A stretch of 11,736 nt of DNA from Alphaproteobacteria bacterium MarineAlpha3_Bin4 (GCA_002938045.1 PTLJ01000022.1:1-11736), one strand, 5' to 3'. Shown: positions 1 to 7,760, counted from the stretch's first letter. A program made the numbers and translations. The notes: generated by a model not told the origin, from the sequence alone.

Positions 1-723
1 AACCACCGCATCAACGAGATTAACCAACGTCTCGATAAGCTTGTCAGCGATGTCGACTACCGGTTGGGCACCCTCGAAACTCGTGCCGCGCAGAGGCAGC
101 CGGCACCGACCCAACCGTCGGTTAGCGCTGCACCTTCGCCACCCGGCGTGCGAAAAGTCGTCCCCGGCGCCGATCAGTCGTTCGCCGTCGCGCCGCAGTC
201 CTTGGGGACGGTAGCCGCCGAGGCGGTCAACGTGATTGCCCAGGGGCAAACCGAAGATCAGAAGCAACAACTTGCGCCGGCTCCTCAGAGCGCCGTCGCG
301 CCGCTGTCGCAGCCCGCGAACGAAGTGCTTCCGAAAGGAACGGCGAAGGAAAAATACGCTTATGCCTCGGGCCTGTTGCGGCAAGCCCAATACGACCGCG
401 CCGAGATTGCCCTGAAGGCGTTTATCGACGTCCATGACAACGATCCGCTGGCCAGCAACGCCCGCTATTGGTTGGGCGAGACATATTACGTACGTTCCGC
501 CTACGTGCAGGCGGCGGAGGTCTTCCTTGACGGCTATCAAAAGGATCCCAAGGGCTCAAAGGCACCTGATATGCTATTGAAACTTGGTATGTCGCTGGCC
601 AGGCTCGAAAAGACGCGCGAGGCCTGCGCCGCCTTTGCCAGGCTGACGGCAGATTTTCCTAAGGTGTCGGCCGGGATCAAGAACGCCTTGGCGCGTGAGC
701 GAAAGCGCAACAACTGTTCCTGA
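1..723 (+). CDS. cpoB: Cell division coordinator CpoB (YbgF), 3' part, 5' end outside window
   Basis: The frame is open from the first base of the window, so the gene starts upstream; 240 residues are visible. Residues 1-26 have the heptad-like charged/hydrophobic pattern of a coiled coil (NHRINEINQRLDKL). Residues about 27-110 form a Pro/Ala/Gln-rich linker. Residues about 112-240 carry TPR-like helices (YAYASGLLRQAQYDRAE, NARYWLGETYYV, LLKLGMSLARLEKTREACAAF). This coiled coil-linker-TPR layout is that of CpoB/YbgF, a periplasmic protein which in E. coli links Tol-Pal outer-membrane constriction to PBP1B septal synthesis. The signal peptide would lie upstream and cannot be seen. The gene normally follows tolB-pal, and tilS 12 bp downstream fits the usual alphaproteobacterial order. 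The family call rests on architecture and context, since the sequence itself is poorly conserved. Confidence 0.85.
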   Translation, partial: NHRINEINQRLDKLVSDVDYRLGTLETRAAQRQPAPTQPSVSAAPSPPGVRKVVPGADQSFAVAPQSLGTVAAEAVNVIAQGQTEDQKQQLAPAPQSAVAPLSQPANEVLPKGTAKEKYAYASGLLRQAQYDRAEIALKAFIDVHDNDPLASNARYWLGETYYVRSAYVQAAEVFLDGYQKDPKGSKAPDMLLKLGMSLARLEKTREACAAFARLTADFPKVSAGIKNALARERKRNNCS

Positions 724-735
724 ACGGGGACCAAG

Positions 736-2076
736 ATGACCAATTGCGCCGACGCAGTCTCGGACCGTCAGTTTTCGCAAATAATGGCGGCAACTGGGCC
801 ATATGAAGCTGCGCCGCATTTGGCTGTTGCGGTATCCGGCGGCGGAGACAGCCTCGCTCTGGCCCTTCTCGCTGAGCGCTGGTGCCGCGGCCGCGGCGGG
901 CGTGTTAGTGCGTTGATCGTCAATCACGGCCTGCGTCCGGAGGCGACGGAGGAAGCGGCCTGCGTCGGAGGCTGGATCGGTGCGCACGGAATTGCGCATC
1001 GGATCCTTGTCTGGGATGGGCCGAAGCCCATTTCCGGCCTACAGGCGGCTGCGCGGGCTGCGCGCTATGACCTGATGAGCGCCTGGTGCCGGACGCACGG
1101 GGTGTTGCACCTGCTGCTCGGCCACACCCGGGAAGATCAGGCTGAGACTTTTCTGATGCGGCTTGAGAAGGGCAGCGGGCCTGACGGCCTGGCGGCGATG
1201 AGCCGGGTTCGCGCGTTGCCGTTCTGCCGGTTGGTGCGGCCGTTGCTGGAATTACCACGCGCTGCCCTCCGGGCGACCCTAGCGGCTTTCGGCCAGGCAT
1301 GGATTGAGGATCCCTCCAACAACGACCGACGGTTCGCTCGTGTTCGCATCCGTAATGCGATTGCCGCGGCCGGGCTCGCGCCAAGTAACTTAGCCAAGGC
1401 CGCCTCCCGTTACGGCGAAGCCCGTGTTGCCCTGCAACGCCAGGCGTCCTGCTTGGTCGCTGCGTCTTGCGATTTCCACCCTGCTGGCTTCGCTCGTTTC
1501 CGGCCCGAGGTTCTCTTAGCGAATGATCGCGACATCTCTCTCAGGGCGCTGTCCCGCATCGTCACTGCTGTCGGCGGCGCCGAGTTCGCTCCAAAACGAG
1601 ACCGCCTGGAGCGCTTTCATGGAAAATTGACATCGGCCGGCGCGCATTCCGGTACGATCGGTCGATGCCGCTTCGTCGGTAGTGGCGACAGCATTCTGAT
1701 TTGTCGAGAGGAGCGACGGTTGCCGGAACCTGTGACGGCGGTGCCGGGCGAGCAGCTGTTTTGGGACGACCGGTTCCGGGTCGAGTTCGCGCCCGCCGGC
1801 GGATCGCAAATCCAACGCTATCTAGCCTGTCTCGGACGCCCCGGCTGGGCCGAGATTGTCGGCCGCGAACCGCAATTGCGCTCGATTTCGATACCCGACC
1901 CGGTTCGCCGGACCCTGCCGGCGTTGTTCGACCGGGCCGGCGTTCTAGTGGTTCCACACCTTGGATATTTCCGTTGCACTGCAGGCCTAACGGTCCGAAC
2001 CCGCGTTTCGGGGTTTGGCCGGCTGTCGTTCGCGCCTCGAAACACCCTTTCTGGACCAGGGTTTTTTGTTGCTTAA
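736..2076 (+). CDS. tilS: tRNA(Ile)-lysidine synthase TilS
   Basis: This cytoplasmic enzyme uses ATP and lysine to convert C34 of the tRNA-Ile CAU anticodon to lysidine, so the tRNA reads AUA and is charged with Ile. The 446-residue product shows the N-type PP-loop SGGGDS at residues 34-39 for ATP binding. It also has the TilS signature GHTREDQAETFLMRLEKGSG (residues 129-148), close to the E. coli DDQCETFLL motif, and the WIEDPSNND...RIRN segment at 189-207. The C-terminal half is divergent, as is common in alphaproteobacteria; total length is close to the roughly 430 residues of E. coli TilS. The ATG start has GGGGA at 726-730, five bases away, and lies 12 bp after the cpoB stop, so the two are probably cotranscribed. 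The last codons also contain a terminator-like hairpin (separate entry). The identification is secure. Confidence 0.94.
   Translation: MTNCADAVSDRQFSQIMAATGPYEAAPHLAVAVSGGGDSLALALLAERWCRGRGGRVSALIVNHGLRPEATEEAACVGGWIGAHGIAHRILVWDGPKPISGLQAAARAARYDLMSAWCRTHGVLHLLLGHTREDQAETFLMRLEKGSGPDGLAAMSRVRALPFCRLVRPLLELPRAALRATLAAFGQAWIEDPSNNDRRFARVRIRNAIAAAGLAPSNLAKAASRYGEARVALQRQASCLVAASCDFHPAGFARFRPEVLLANDRDISLRALSRIVTAVGGAEFAPKRDRLERFHGKLTSAGAHSGTIGRCRFVGSGDSILICREERRLPEPVTAVPGEQLFWDDRFRVEFAPAGGSQIQRYLACLGRPGWAEIVGREPQLRSISIPDPVRRTLPALFDRAGVLVVPHLGYFRCTAGLTVRTRVSGFGRLSFAPRNTLSGPGFFVA
2044..2067 (+). terminator. Weak intrinsic-terminator-like hairpin in the tilS 3' end
   Basis: ACCCT (2044-2048) and AGGGT (2058-2062) can pair around a nine-base loop, and the 3' arm runs into six T residues (2062-2067). 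The stem is only five pairs, so termination would be partial at best. It lies inside the last codons of tilS, just before the AT-rich stretch preceding ftsH, which would fit separation of the tol-pal/tilS transcript from ftsH. This is seen by eye; no folding energy was calculated. Confidence 0.3.
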
Positions 2077-2113
2077 AAGGCGAAATGCACTATCTCTTTA
2101 TAGGGTAATATAA
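2069..2113 (+). promoter_or_regulatory. Candidate ftsH promoter region (possibly RpoH-type)
   Basis: The short tilS-ftsH gap is strikingly AT-rich for this GC-rich window (2086-2113). CTTAAAA (2072-2078) and CTATCT (2090-2095), separated by 11 bases, loosely resemble the heat-shock sigma-32 pattern CTTGAAA-N11/17-CCATNT. TTGCTT (2069-2074) with TATCTC 16 bases later is an alternative but poor sigma-70 pair. ftsH is under RpoH control in E. coli, which makes the heat-shock reading plausible. Neither match is strong, so the base composition is the better evidence. Confidence 0.27.
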
Positions 2114-2151
2114 GGAGTTCGGGCTGGCTGTCGCTCGGCGATGTCTTCAAT

Positions 2152-2159
2152 AAAGGAAG
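2152..2159 (+). promoter_or_regulatory. Ribosome binding site that favours the TTG start of ftsH
   Basis: AAAGGAAG lies five bases before the TTG at 2165. The in-frame ATG at 2141 has only pyrimidine- and GC-rich sequence in its last 15 upstream bases; its nearest purine-rich site, AAGGAG at 2112-2117, is 23 bases away, too far. The Shine-Dalgarno therefore lies inside the longer version of the gene and argues that translation begins at 2165. Confidence 0.5.
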
Positions 2160-2164
2160 ATAAT

Positions 2165-4096
2165 TTGAACTTCAGCAAAAATATGGCGATATGGGTGATC
2201 ATTGCGCTTCTTGTGTTCGCACTGTTCAACCTTTTCCAGGGGTCGATGCCGCGTAATCAGCAGACGTCGCTGGCATTTTCCGACTTCATGATTTCGGTAC
2301 AAGCGGGAGACGTCCGTAACGTTACCATCCGCGGCAACGAGATCAGCGGCCATTACCGCGATGGACGCAACTTCCAGACCTACGCGCCGAACGATCCGTC
2401 ACTGGTACAGACCCTAACCAAGCAGGGTGTGCAGATCCGAGCCGAACCGACCGACGACGGCTCGCCGACGCTGCTCAGTATCCTGATTTCCTGGTTCCCG
2501 ATGCTGCTTCTAATCGGGGTGTGGATATTCTTTATGCGCCAGATGCAATCGGGCGGCGGCAAGGCGATGGGCTTCGGAAAGTCGCGCGCTCGAATGCTGA
2601 CTGAAAAAACCGACCGCATCACCTTCGAGGATGTTGCCGGTATCGACGAGGCCAAACAGGAGCTGGAAGAGATAGTCGAGTTCCTCAAGGATCCGCCGAA
2701 GTTCCAGCGCCTCGGTGGTAAGATCCCGAAGGGTTGTTTGTTGATCGGCCCGCCGGGCACCGGCAAGACGCTGCTGGCCCGGGCCATTGCCGGCGAGGCC
2801 AACGTGCCGTTCTTCACCATCTCTGGCTCGGACTTCGTCGAGATGTTCGTTGGCGTTGGCGCGTCGCGTGTGCGCGACATGTTTGAACAGGGCAAGAAGC
2901 ACGCGCCCTGCATCATTTTCATCGACGAAATAGACGCCGTCGGCCGCCATCGTGGCGCCGGCCTCGGCGGCGGCAACGACGAACGCGAGCAGACACTCAA
3001 CCAACTTCTGGTAGAGATGGACGGGTTCGAATCGAACGAGGGCGTGATCCTGATCTCCGCTACCAACCGTCCCGACGTGCTCGATCCGGCGCTGCTGCGC
3101 CCTGGCCGCTTCGACCGCCAGATCACGGTCCCCAACCCGGATATCCTCGGTCGCGAGAAGATCCTCAAGGTTCATATGCGCAAGGTGCCTCTAGCCCCTG
3201 ACGTGGATGCCCGCACCATCGCCAGGGGCACGCCGGGCTTCTCCGGCGCCGACCTTGCTAACCTGGTTAACGAAGCGGCTTTGTTGGCTGCGCGGTTTGG
3301 CAAGCGGCTCGTCGCCATGCAGGATTTCGAAGACGCCAAAGACAAGGTGATGATGGGGACGGAGCGGCGTTCGATGGTGATGACCGAAGACGAGAAGACG
3401 CTCACCGCCTATCACGAGGCTGGCCACGCTCTGGTCGGCCTCAAGGTGCCGAAGCACGATCCGTTGCATAAGGTGACGATCATTCCGCGTGGTCGGGCGC
3501 TTGGCCTTACCATGTCGTTGCCTGAGCGCGACCGTCTCAGCTATTCAAATATCGAGCTCGATTCAATGCTCGCCGTGATGTACGGCGGGCGTATCGCGGA
3601 AGAGCTGGTGTTCGGCAAGGAGAACATCACCACTGGCGCCGGCAACGACATTCAGCAGGCGACCAGCTGGGCGCGCCGTATGGTGACCGAATTTGGGTTC
3701 TCCGACAAGCTCGGGCGTCTGCGCTACGCCGACAACGAAGAAGAGATCTTCCTCGGCCATTCGGTAACCCGCCAGAAGAACGTTTCCGATTCAACGGCGG
3801 CACTTATTGACGAGGAAGTACGGCGCCTGATCGACAAGGCCGAGACGACCGCCCGCAAGATTCTGAGCGAGAATATGGATTGCCTGGAAGCCATTGCCGA
3901 GGCGTTGCTCGAGTACGAGACCCTGACCGGCGACGAGGTCAATGCCCTATTGCGTGGCGAACCGATCGTGCGTGCGGAGAGCGACGACACGCCGCCTGAG
4001 GGTAGCCGCAAGGCTTCCGTGCCGTCGAGCGGCGGCAAAGGAAAGAGGGACAGCGACCACCCGGCGCTAGGGGCGGAACCGCAGCCCGAATCCTGA
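2165..4096 (+). CDS. ftsH: ATP-dependent zinc metalloprotease FtsH
   Basis: This inner-membrane AAA+ protease forms hexamers that extract and degrade membrane and regulatory proteins (in E. coli SecY, RpoH and LpxC). Numbered from the TTG start (643 residues), it shows TM1 near 6-25, a periplasmic domain near 26-103, and TM2 near 104-124. The Walker A motif GPPGTGKT is at 195-202, the pore motif FVG at 228-230, and Walker B IIFIDEID at 250-257. The second region of homology with RPGRFD is at 312-317, and the zinc site HEAGH at 417-421, with a third ligand in NDIQQAT (Asp495). The tail after about 605 is polar and low in complexity. The start was chosen from the Shine-Dalgarno at 2152-2159 and from homologues that begin MN-F-KN-A-WVIIALL; the ATG at 2141 would add eight residues. 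All catalytic residues are intact. The identification is secure. Confidence 0.97.
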   Translation: MNFSKNMAIWVIIALLVFALFNLFQGSMPRNQQTSLAFSDFMISVQAGDVRNVTIRGNEISGHYRDGRNFQTYAPNDPSLVQTLTKQGVQIRAEPTDDGSPTLLSILISWFPMLLLIGVWIFFMRQMQSGGGKAMGFGKSRARMLTEKTDRITFEDVAGIDEAKQELEEIVEFLKDPPKFQRLGGKIPKGCLLIGPPGTGKTLLARAIAGEANVPFFTISGSDFVEMFVGVGASRVRDMFEQGKKHAPCIIFIDEIDAVGRHRGAGLGGGNDEREQTLNQLLVEMDGFESNEGVILISATNRPDVLDPALLRPGRFDRQITVPNPDILGREKILKVHMRKVPLAPDVDARTIARGTPGFSGADLANLVNEAALLAARFGKRLVAMQDFEDAKDKVMMGTERRSMVMTEDEKTLTAYHEAGHALVGLKVPKHDPLHKVTIIPRGRALGLTMSLPERDRLSYSNIELDSMLAVMYGGRIAEELVFGKENITTGAGNDIQQATSWARRMVTEFGFSDKLGRLRYADNEEEIFLGHSVTRQKNVSDSTAALIDEEVRRLIDKAETTARKILSENMDCLEAIAEALLEYETLTGDEVNALLRGEPIVRAESDDTPPEGSRKASVPSSGGKGKRDSDHPALGAEPQPES

Positions 4097-4132
4097 TCAC
4101 CGCGCCGGTAGCTTCCTCGACAGTACCGATCT

Positions 4133-4981
4133 GTGCCAAGTCAAACACCCGCCATCGGATCCTTTGCCGGGCTGACGCTTGAACGTACCAGAATCGTCGG
4201 CATCATCAACGCGACTCCGGACAGCTTCTCCGACGGCGGAGAGGCGTTCCGTGCCGAGGACGCCATCACCCGCGGCCGGTGCATGCTGGAAGAGGGAGCC
4301 GATATCCTCGACGTCGGCGGCGAATCGACCCGCCCCGGCGCCGTGCCGGTTCCTGTAGAGGAGGAGATGGCTCGGGTGCTGCCGGTGGTTGAGGCGCTAG
4401 CGGCGGAAGGTGCGATTGTTTCCGTCGATAGCCGCCGTGCCGACGTCATGAAGGCTGCGCTTGCGGTAGGCGCGCGGGTAACCAACGACGTCACCGCGTT
4501 GACACACGATCCGGACTCTATTGTCGTCGCCGCCGACAACGGCGCTCATGTGATTTTGATGCATATGCAGGGCGAGCCAGGCACCATGCAAGATAATCCG
4601 CGTTACGAAGATGCGGCGCAGGAGGTGCACGATTTTCTCGTCGAACAGATCATGGCTTGCGAGGCGGCGAATATCCCGCGCGTTAGAATTGCGGTCGACC
4701 CCGGCATTGGTTTCGGAAAGAACCTGGACCACAACCTCGACATTCTGGCCCGGCTCGATCTATACCGGGACATAGGCTGTGCATTGATGCTCGGCGTATC
4801 GCGCAAGAGCTTCATCGGCAAGATCACCGGTGAAAAAGATCCCAAAAGCTGCGTTCCGGGTTCGCTGGCTTCGGCTCTAGCTGCTGTCAGGCAAGGGGCG
4901 AGACTCCTCCGTGTCCACGACGTCGCCGAGACCCGCCAGGCGCTCAATGTATGGGAAGCGATCGAAAAGGTGCGGGCATGA
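4133..4981 (+). CDS. folP: Dihydropteroate synthase FolP
   Basis: FolP condenses 6-hydroxymethyl-7,8-dihydropterin pyrophosphate with p-aminobenzoate to give dihydropteroate in folate synthesis, and is the sulfonamide target. The 282-residue TIM barrel carries INATPDSFSDGG (residues 25-36), DVGGESTRPGA (60-70), MHMQGEPGTMQ (143-153), VDPGIGFGK (188-196), SRKSFIG (223-229) and the C-terminal RVHDV (260-264). All are family hallmarks, and length equals that of E. coli FolP. The start is GTG at 4133: an in-frame TAG at 4109-4111 lies upstream and no other start codon comes between. No Shine-Dalgarno is visible in the preceding 20 bases, so translation may depend on reading through from ftsH, 36 bp upstream. 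The stop overlaps an ATG by ATGA at 4978-4981. The identification is secure. Confidence 0.95.
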   Translation: MPSQTPAIGSFAGLTLERTRIVGIINATPDSFSDGGEAFRAEDAITRGRCMLEEGADILDVGGESTRPGAVPVPVEEEMARVLPVVEALAAEGAIVSVDSRRADVMKAALAVGARVTNDVTALTHDPDSIVVAADNGAHVILMHMQGEPGTMQDNPRYEDAAQEVHDFLVEQIMACEAANIPRVRIAVDPGIGFGKNLDHNLDILARLDLYRDIGCALMLGVSRKSFIGKITGEKDPKSCVPGSLASALAAVRQGARLLRVHDVAETRQALNVWEAIEKVRA

Positions 4982-5232
4982 GCACGCGGCGTAGACTGTC
5001 GCTCGCCGCCGTCGCGACCACGCCGCACTTGTACCGGCACTTCGAAGCGTGGCTCGCTGACGCCACGGTCGGGGGGGAATCGCACCCACCTAGCCAAACA
5101 GTAGGCGCACTCCGGCATTCCAGGGCCAGCGGGGCGACGAAAGAATCTGAAATAAAATTTGACGCGAACGCTCGGCCCGATTGGGTTAAAAAGGGCGGTC
5201 AGGATTGCATCCGGCCGCGAGAGGGAAGATGA
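4978..5232 (+). CDS. Doubtful 84-residue open frame between folP and glmM
   Basis: This frame starts at the ATG overlapping the folP stop (ATGA at 4978-4981) and ends at the TGA overlapping the glmM start (ATGA at 5229-5232), so it would couple both neighbours. About the first 32 codons (MSTRRRLSLAAVATTPHLYR...) have almost only G or C at third positions, as in the neighbouring genes. After a run of seven G at 5071-5077 this pattern is lost, and an AT-rich stretch follows at 5141-5162. I recognise no domain, signal peptide or membrane segment. It may be the decayed front of a former gene, a small real protein, or chance. A possible glmM promoter element, TTGACG at 5159-5164, lies in its second half but has no good -10 partner. 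Confidence 0.25.
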   Translation: MSTRRRLSLAAVATTPHLYRHFEAWLADATVGGESHPPSQTVGALRHSRASGATKESEIKFDANARPDWVKKGGQDCIRPREGR

Positions 5233-6575
5233 ACCGCAGACTGTTCGGTACCGATGGCATCCGCGGCACCGCCAACCAGGGCGACATGACGGCGGAAACA
5301 GCGCTCCGCGTCGGCATGGCAGCCGGTGCCCAGTTCATCCAGGGCGACCTTGCCCACCGGGTGGTGATCGGTAAGGATACGCGGTTGTCGGGTTATATGA
5401 TCGAACCGGCGTTGACGTCCGGCTTCATCTCCATGGGCGTGAACGTGACGCTGGTCGGGCCAATGCCGACACCCGCCGTTGCCATGTTAACGCGCTCGCT
5501 TCGGGCTGATCTCGGCGTCATGATCTCAGCCTCGCACAACCCCTTTCAGGACAACGGTATCAAGCTTTTCGGCCCGGACGGATACAAGCTGTCGGATACC
5601 GTCGAAGCCGAGATCGAAGCGCAGTTGGAGAACGGCTTTGAGGACAAACTGACGGCGCCTGAAGAATTGGGCCGCGCGCGGCGGCTCGATGATTCACAAG
5701 GACGGTACGTCGAATACGTCAAGCAGACCTTCCCTAGGGGACTGCGCCTTGAAGGTCTAAAGATCGCAGTCGACTGCGCCAACGGCGCCGCCTATAAGGT
5801 GGCGCCCAACGTATTGTGGGAATTGGGCGCTGACATTGTCCCCATCGGCGTTGATCCGGACGGTTTCAATATAAACAAGGGCTGCGGCTCGACGAACCCC
5901 GAATTCATGCAGAGCCAGACAATGGCACACGGGGCCGATTTAGGCATGGCGCTTGATGGCGACGGCGACCGGCTGATCGTCGCCGACGAGAACGGCACCC
6001 TTATCGACGGCGACCAGATCATGGCGCTGATCGCCAAACATTGGGCCGACGACGGAACCCTGCGCGGCGGCGGGATAGTCTCGACGGTGATGTCGAACCT
6101 CGGCCTGGAGCGCTATCTCAGCTCGGTCGGGCTCGAAATGGCCCGCACCCAGGTCGGTGACCGTTACGTGGTCGAGCATATGCGTGCAAACGATTTCAAC
6201 GTAGGCGGCGAGCAATCTGGTCATATCATCCTTAGCGATTATTCGACTACCGGCGATGGCCTGATCGCCGCGTTACAGGTGCTGGCGGTTTTAGTCACTA
6301 CGGGCAAGCGGGCGAGCGAGGTCTGCCGTCCGTTCGAGCCGATGCCGCAGTTGCTGACTAACGTCCGGTTCAATGGCGGCCAGCCGCTCGACGCCAAGGC
6401 CGTCAAGCAGGCCATCGCCGAGGGCGAGGACCGTTTGGGAAGCACAGGCCGGCTGTTGGTTCGGACATCCGGCACCGAGCCATTAATCCGTGTCATGGCC
6501 GAGGGCGAAGATGCAAAGCTGGTCGCCGCTGTCGTCGGCGACATCGCCGGCGTCATCGAACAAGCCGCCGGTTAG
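5229..6575 (+). CDS. glmM: Phosphoglucosamine mutase GlmM
   Basis: GlmM interconverts glucosamine-6-phosphate and glucosamine-1-phosphate, feeding UDP-GlcNAc for peptidoglycan and LPS. The 448-residue protein has FGTDGIRG at 6-13 and the active-site loop ISASHNPFQDNGIK (99-112), whose Ser102 is the phosphorylated residue at the same number as in E. coli. The metal loop DGDGDR is at 243-248, the sugar-binding GEQSGH at 327-332, and the phosphate-binding RTSGTEP at 412-418. Length is normal for the family. The ATG at 5229 was chosen over an in-frame TTG eight codons upstream, because GAGGGAAG (5220-5227) precedes it and MNRRLFGTDGIRG matches family N-termini. The ftsH-folP-glmM order is common in proteobacteria. 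The identification is secure. Confidence 0.97.
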   Translation: MNRRLFGTDGIRGTANQGDMTAETALRVGMAAGAQFIQGDLAHRVVIGKDTRLSGYMIEPALTSGFISMGVNVTLVGPMPTPAVAMLTRSLRADLGVMISASHNPFQDNGIKLFGPDGYKLSDTVEAEIEAQLENGFEDKLTAPEELGRARRLDDSQGRYVEYVKQTFPRGLRLEGLKIAVDCANGAAYKVAPNVLWELGADIVPIGVDPDGFNINKGCGSTNPEFMQSQTMAHGADLGMALDGDGDRLIVADENGTLIDGDQIMALIAKHWADDGTLRGGGIVSTVMSNLGLERYLSSVGLEMARTQVGDRYVVEHMRANDFNVGGEQSGHIILSDYSTTGDGLIAALQVLAVLVTTGKRASEVCRPFEPMPQLLTNVRFNGGQPLDAKAVKQAIAEGEDRLGSTGRLLVRTSGTEPLIRVMAEGEDAKLVAAVVGDIAGVIEQAAG

Positions 6576-6593
6576 GCGGTCAGAACCCGGAAC

Positions 6594-7406
6594 ATGAAGG
6601 GCCGCGTGCTGATCATCGCCGGATCCGATTCCGGCGGAGGCGCTGGCATTCAGGCCGACATCAAGGCGGTGACAGCGTTGGGCGGCTACGCGATGACGGC
6701 ACTGACAGCGCTGACGGCGCAGAACACCGAGGGCGTTGTCGCTATCCACGACGTTCCCGTTGATTTTATTGCCCAGCAGGTGCGTGTCGTTCTCGACGAC
6801 CTCGGCGCCGATTGCATCAAGACCGGCATGCTCCATCGCGCTGATGTCATCGAGGTCGTCGCTGATACCATTGCCGAATGCGCGCCGGGCGTTTTTGTTG
6901 TCGTCGACCCGGTGATGATCGCCAAAGGGGGAGCGCGGCTGCTTGAGACGGATGCAGTGGAGGCACTGACGGAGCGGTTGGTACCGATGGCCACGCTGGT
7001 GACGCCGAACGTGCCAGAGGCGGAGGCGCTGAGCGGGGTTGGGATCAGTGACGGCAGTGGCGCCGAGGCGGCGGCGCGCACCCTGGCCCAGCTCGGGCCT
7101 GATGCGGTGATGATAAAGGGCGGCCATCTCGTAAGCGAGACGGTCACAGATTTTCTGTTGTTTGGCGATTGTGAGACGAAGACCTTCTCCACTCCCCGCA
7201 TCGACACCCGCCATACGCACGGGACGGGATGCACGCTGGCCTCGGCCGCCGCAACCGGTATCGCGCAAGGCTTATCAGTTCTGGATGCTATTGCCCGCGC
7301 TCGCGCCTATGTGATTAAGGCAATCGAATCAGCGCCCGGCTTCGGGCGCGGCCACGGGCCGCTCGACCACGCCCATACGGTGGCGACCTTTGAAACGAAG
7401 GACTGA
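6594..7406 (+). CDS. thiD: Hydroxymethylpyrimidine/phosphomethylpyrimidine kinase ThiD
   Basis: ThiD phosphorylates 4-amino-5-hydroxymethyl-2-methylpyrimidine twice, giving HMP-PP for thiamine phosphate synthesis; it belongs to the ribokinase-like fold. The 270-residue protein shows LIIAGSDSGGGAGIQAD at 6-22 (HMP binding), VDPVMIAKGGARLL at 104-117, TPNVPEAEAL at 137-146, MIKGGH at 173-178, and the anion-hole motif HTHGTGC at 207-213 ending in the expected Cys213. The gene starts 18 bp after glmM, with only a weak Shine-Dalgarno (GGA near 6589). It is probably cotranscribed with glmM, and this gap is too short for its own TPP riboswitch. It ends the housekeeping run; a 255-bp stretch without a gene follows. 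The identification is secure, although no other thiamine gene is nearby. Confidence 0.95.
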   Translation: MKGRVLIIAGSDSGGGAGIQADIKAVTALGGYAMTALTALTAQNTEGVVAIHDVPVDFIAQQVRVVLDDLGADCIKTGMLHRADVIEVVADTIAECAPGVFVVVDPVMIAKGGARLLETDAVEALTERLVPMATLVTPNVPEAEALSGVGISDGSGAEAAARTLAQLGPDAVMIKGGHLVSETVTDFLLFGDCETKTFSTPRIDTRHTHGTGCTLASAAATGIAQGLSVLDAIARARAYVIKAIESAPGFGRGHGPLDHAHTVATFETKD

Positions 7407-7661
7407 GTCTCAGACGACAGATTTGGCGACATTAGATCTGACCGCGGGTATATGGGCGAGAAACATAAATCCCCGTCAAGGTCGGCACGCGTTTGTTCGC
7501 AACTGATCGAATTCCATACCCCTTGAGGCATAGCTCCGTTTCCGGTGGCGAAGGTTGCGGACGCTGCGCTTTTTAGCCGCCGCCTTGAAGTTTGCGGGGC
7601 GCCATGAAACTAGAAGTTCCAGCCGGATGAAAGTCAACGCCAGCCCACAGAGGAGATTAAA
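7407..7661 (+). other. Intergenic stretch after thiD with no recognised feature
   Basis: No plausible gene, structured RNA or strong terminator is visible here. A frame open on the other strand (7476-7805, 109 codons) has an Arg/Lys/Ser-rich, low-information translation with no known motif, and crosses into the dehydratase gene, so it is not called. Composition is more mixed than in the flanking genes. TTGAAG at 7581-7586 could be a -35 element but lacks a convincing -10. The promoter for the downstream genes is presumably in this stretch, but I cannot place it. Confidence 0.4.
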
Positions 7662-7760
7662 ATGGCCAAGGAGGGAACGCGCAATCTCGATGCGTTTCCT
7701 CATTTCCTTTTCATCCAGGCGATGATCACTCGCCGGTATCGCGATCACCCGCGCGGGTGA
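7662..7760 (+). CDS. Candidate 32-residue leader peptide or small protein
   Basis: ATG at 7662 is preceded by AGAGGAG (7649-7655), six bases away, the best-looking ribosome site in the window. The frame reads MAKEGTRNLDAFPHFLFIQAMITRRYRDHPRG and ends at TGA 7758-7760, inside the right arm of a perfect palindrome. About two thirds of its third positions are G or C. It stops 31 bases before the dehydratase ATG in a different frame, so a terminating ribosome would sit over the hairpin and near the next gene's ribosome site. No run of one amino acid typical of classical attenuator peptides is present (two Ile, two Thr, two Leu). It matches nothing I know. It could be a regulatory leader, a small protein or chance. 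Confidence 0.38.
   Translation: MAKEGTRNLDAFPHFLFIQAMITRRYRDHPRG

Noticed and set aside
2380..3175. Long - strand frames opposite ftsH (up to 262 codons)
   Set aside because: These are antisense shadows of a strongly conserved gene, caused by GC-rich codon use; their translations show no recognisable domain.
5060..5130. tRNA-like T-arm on the - strand (GGGTGCGATTCCC resembling GGGTTCGATTCCC)
   Set aside because: No acceptor stem pairs with it, no correct anticodon loop lies at the right distance, and there is no room for a variable loop. One short match is not a tRNA.
6576..6593. TPP riboswitch before thiD
   Set aside because: The gap to glmM is only 18 bp, and none of the conserved TPP-aptamer words is seen there.
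7403..7413. Inverted repeat CTGAGTCTCAG at the thiD stop as a terminator
   Set aside because: The arms are five bases with a one-base centre, which cannot form a stable RNA hairpin, and no T-run follows.
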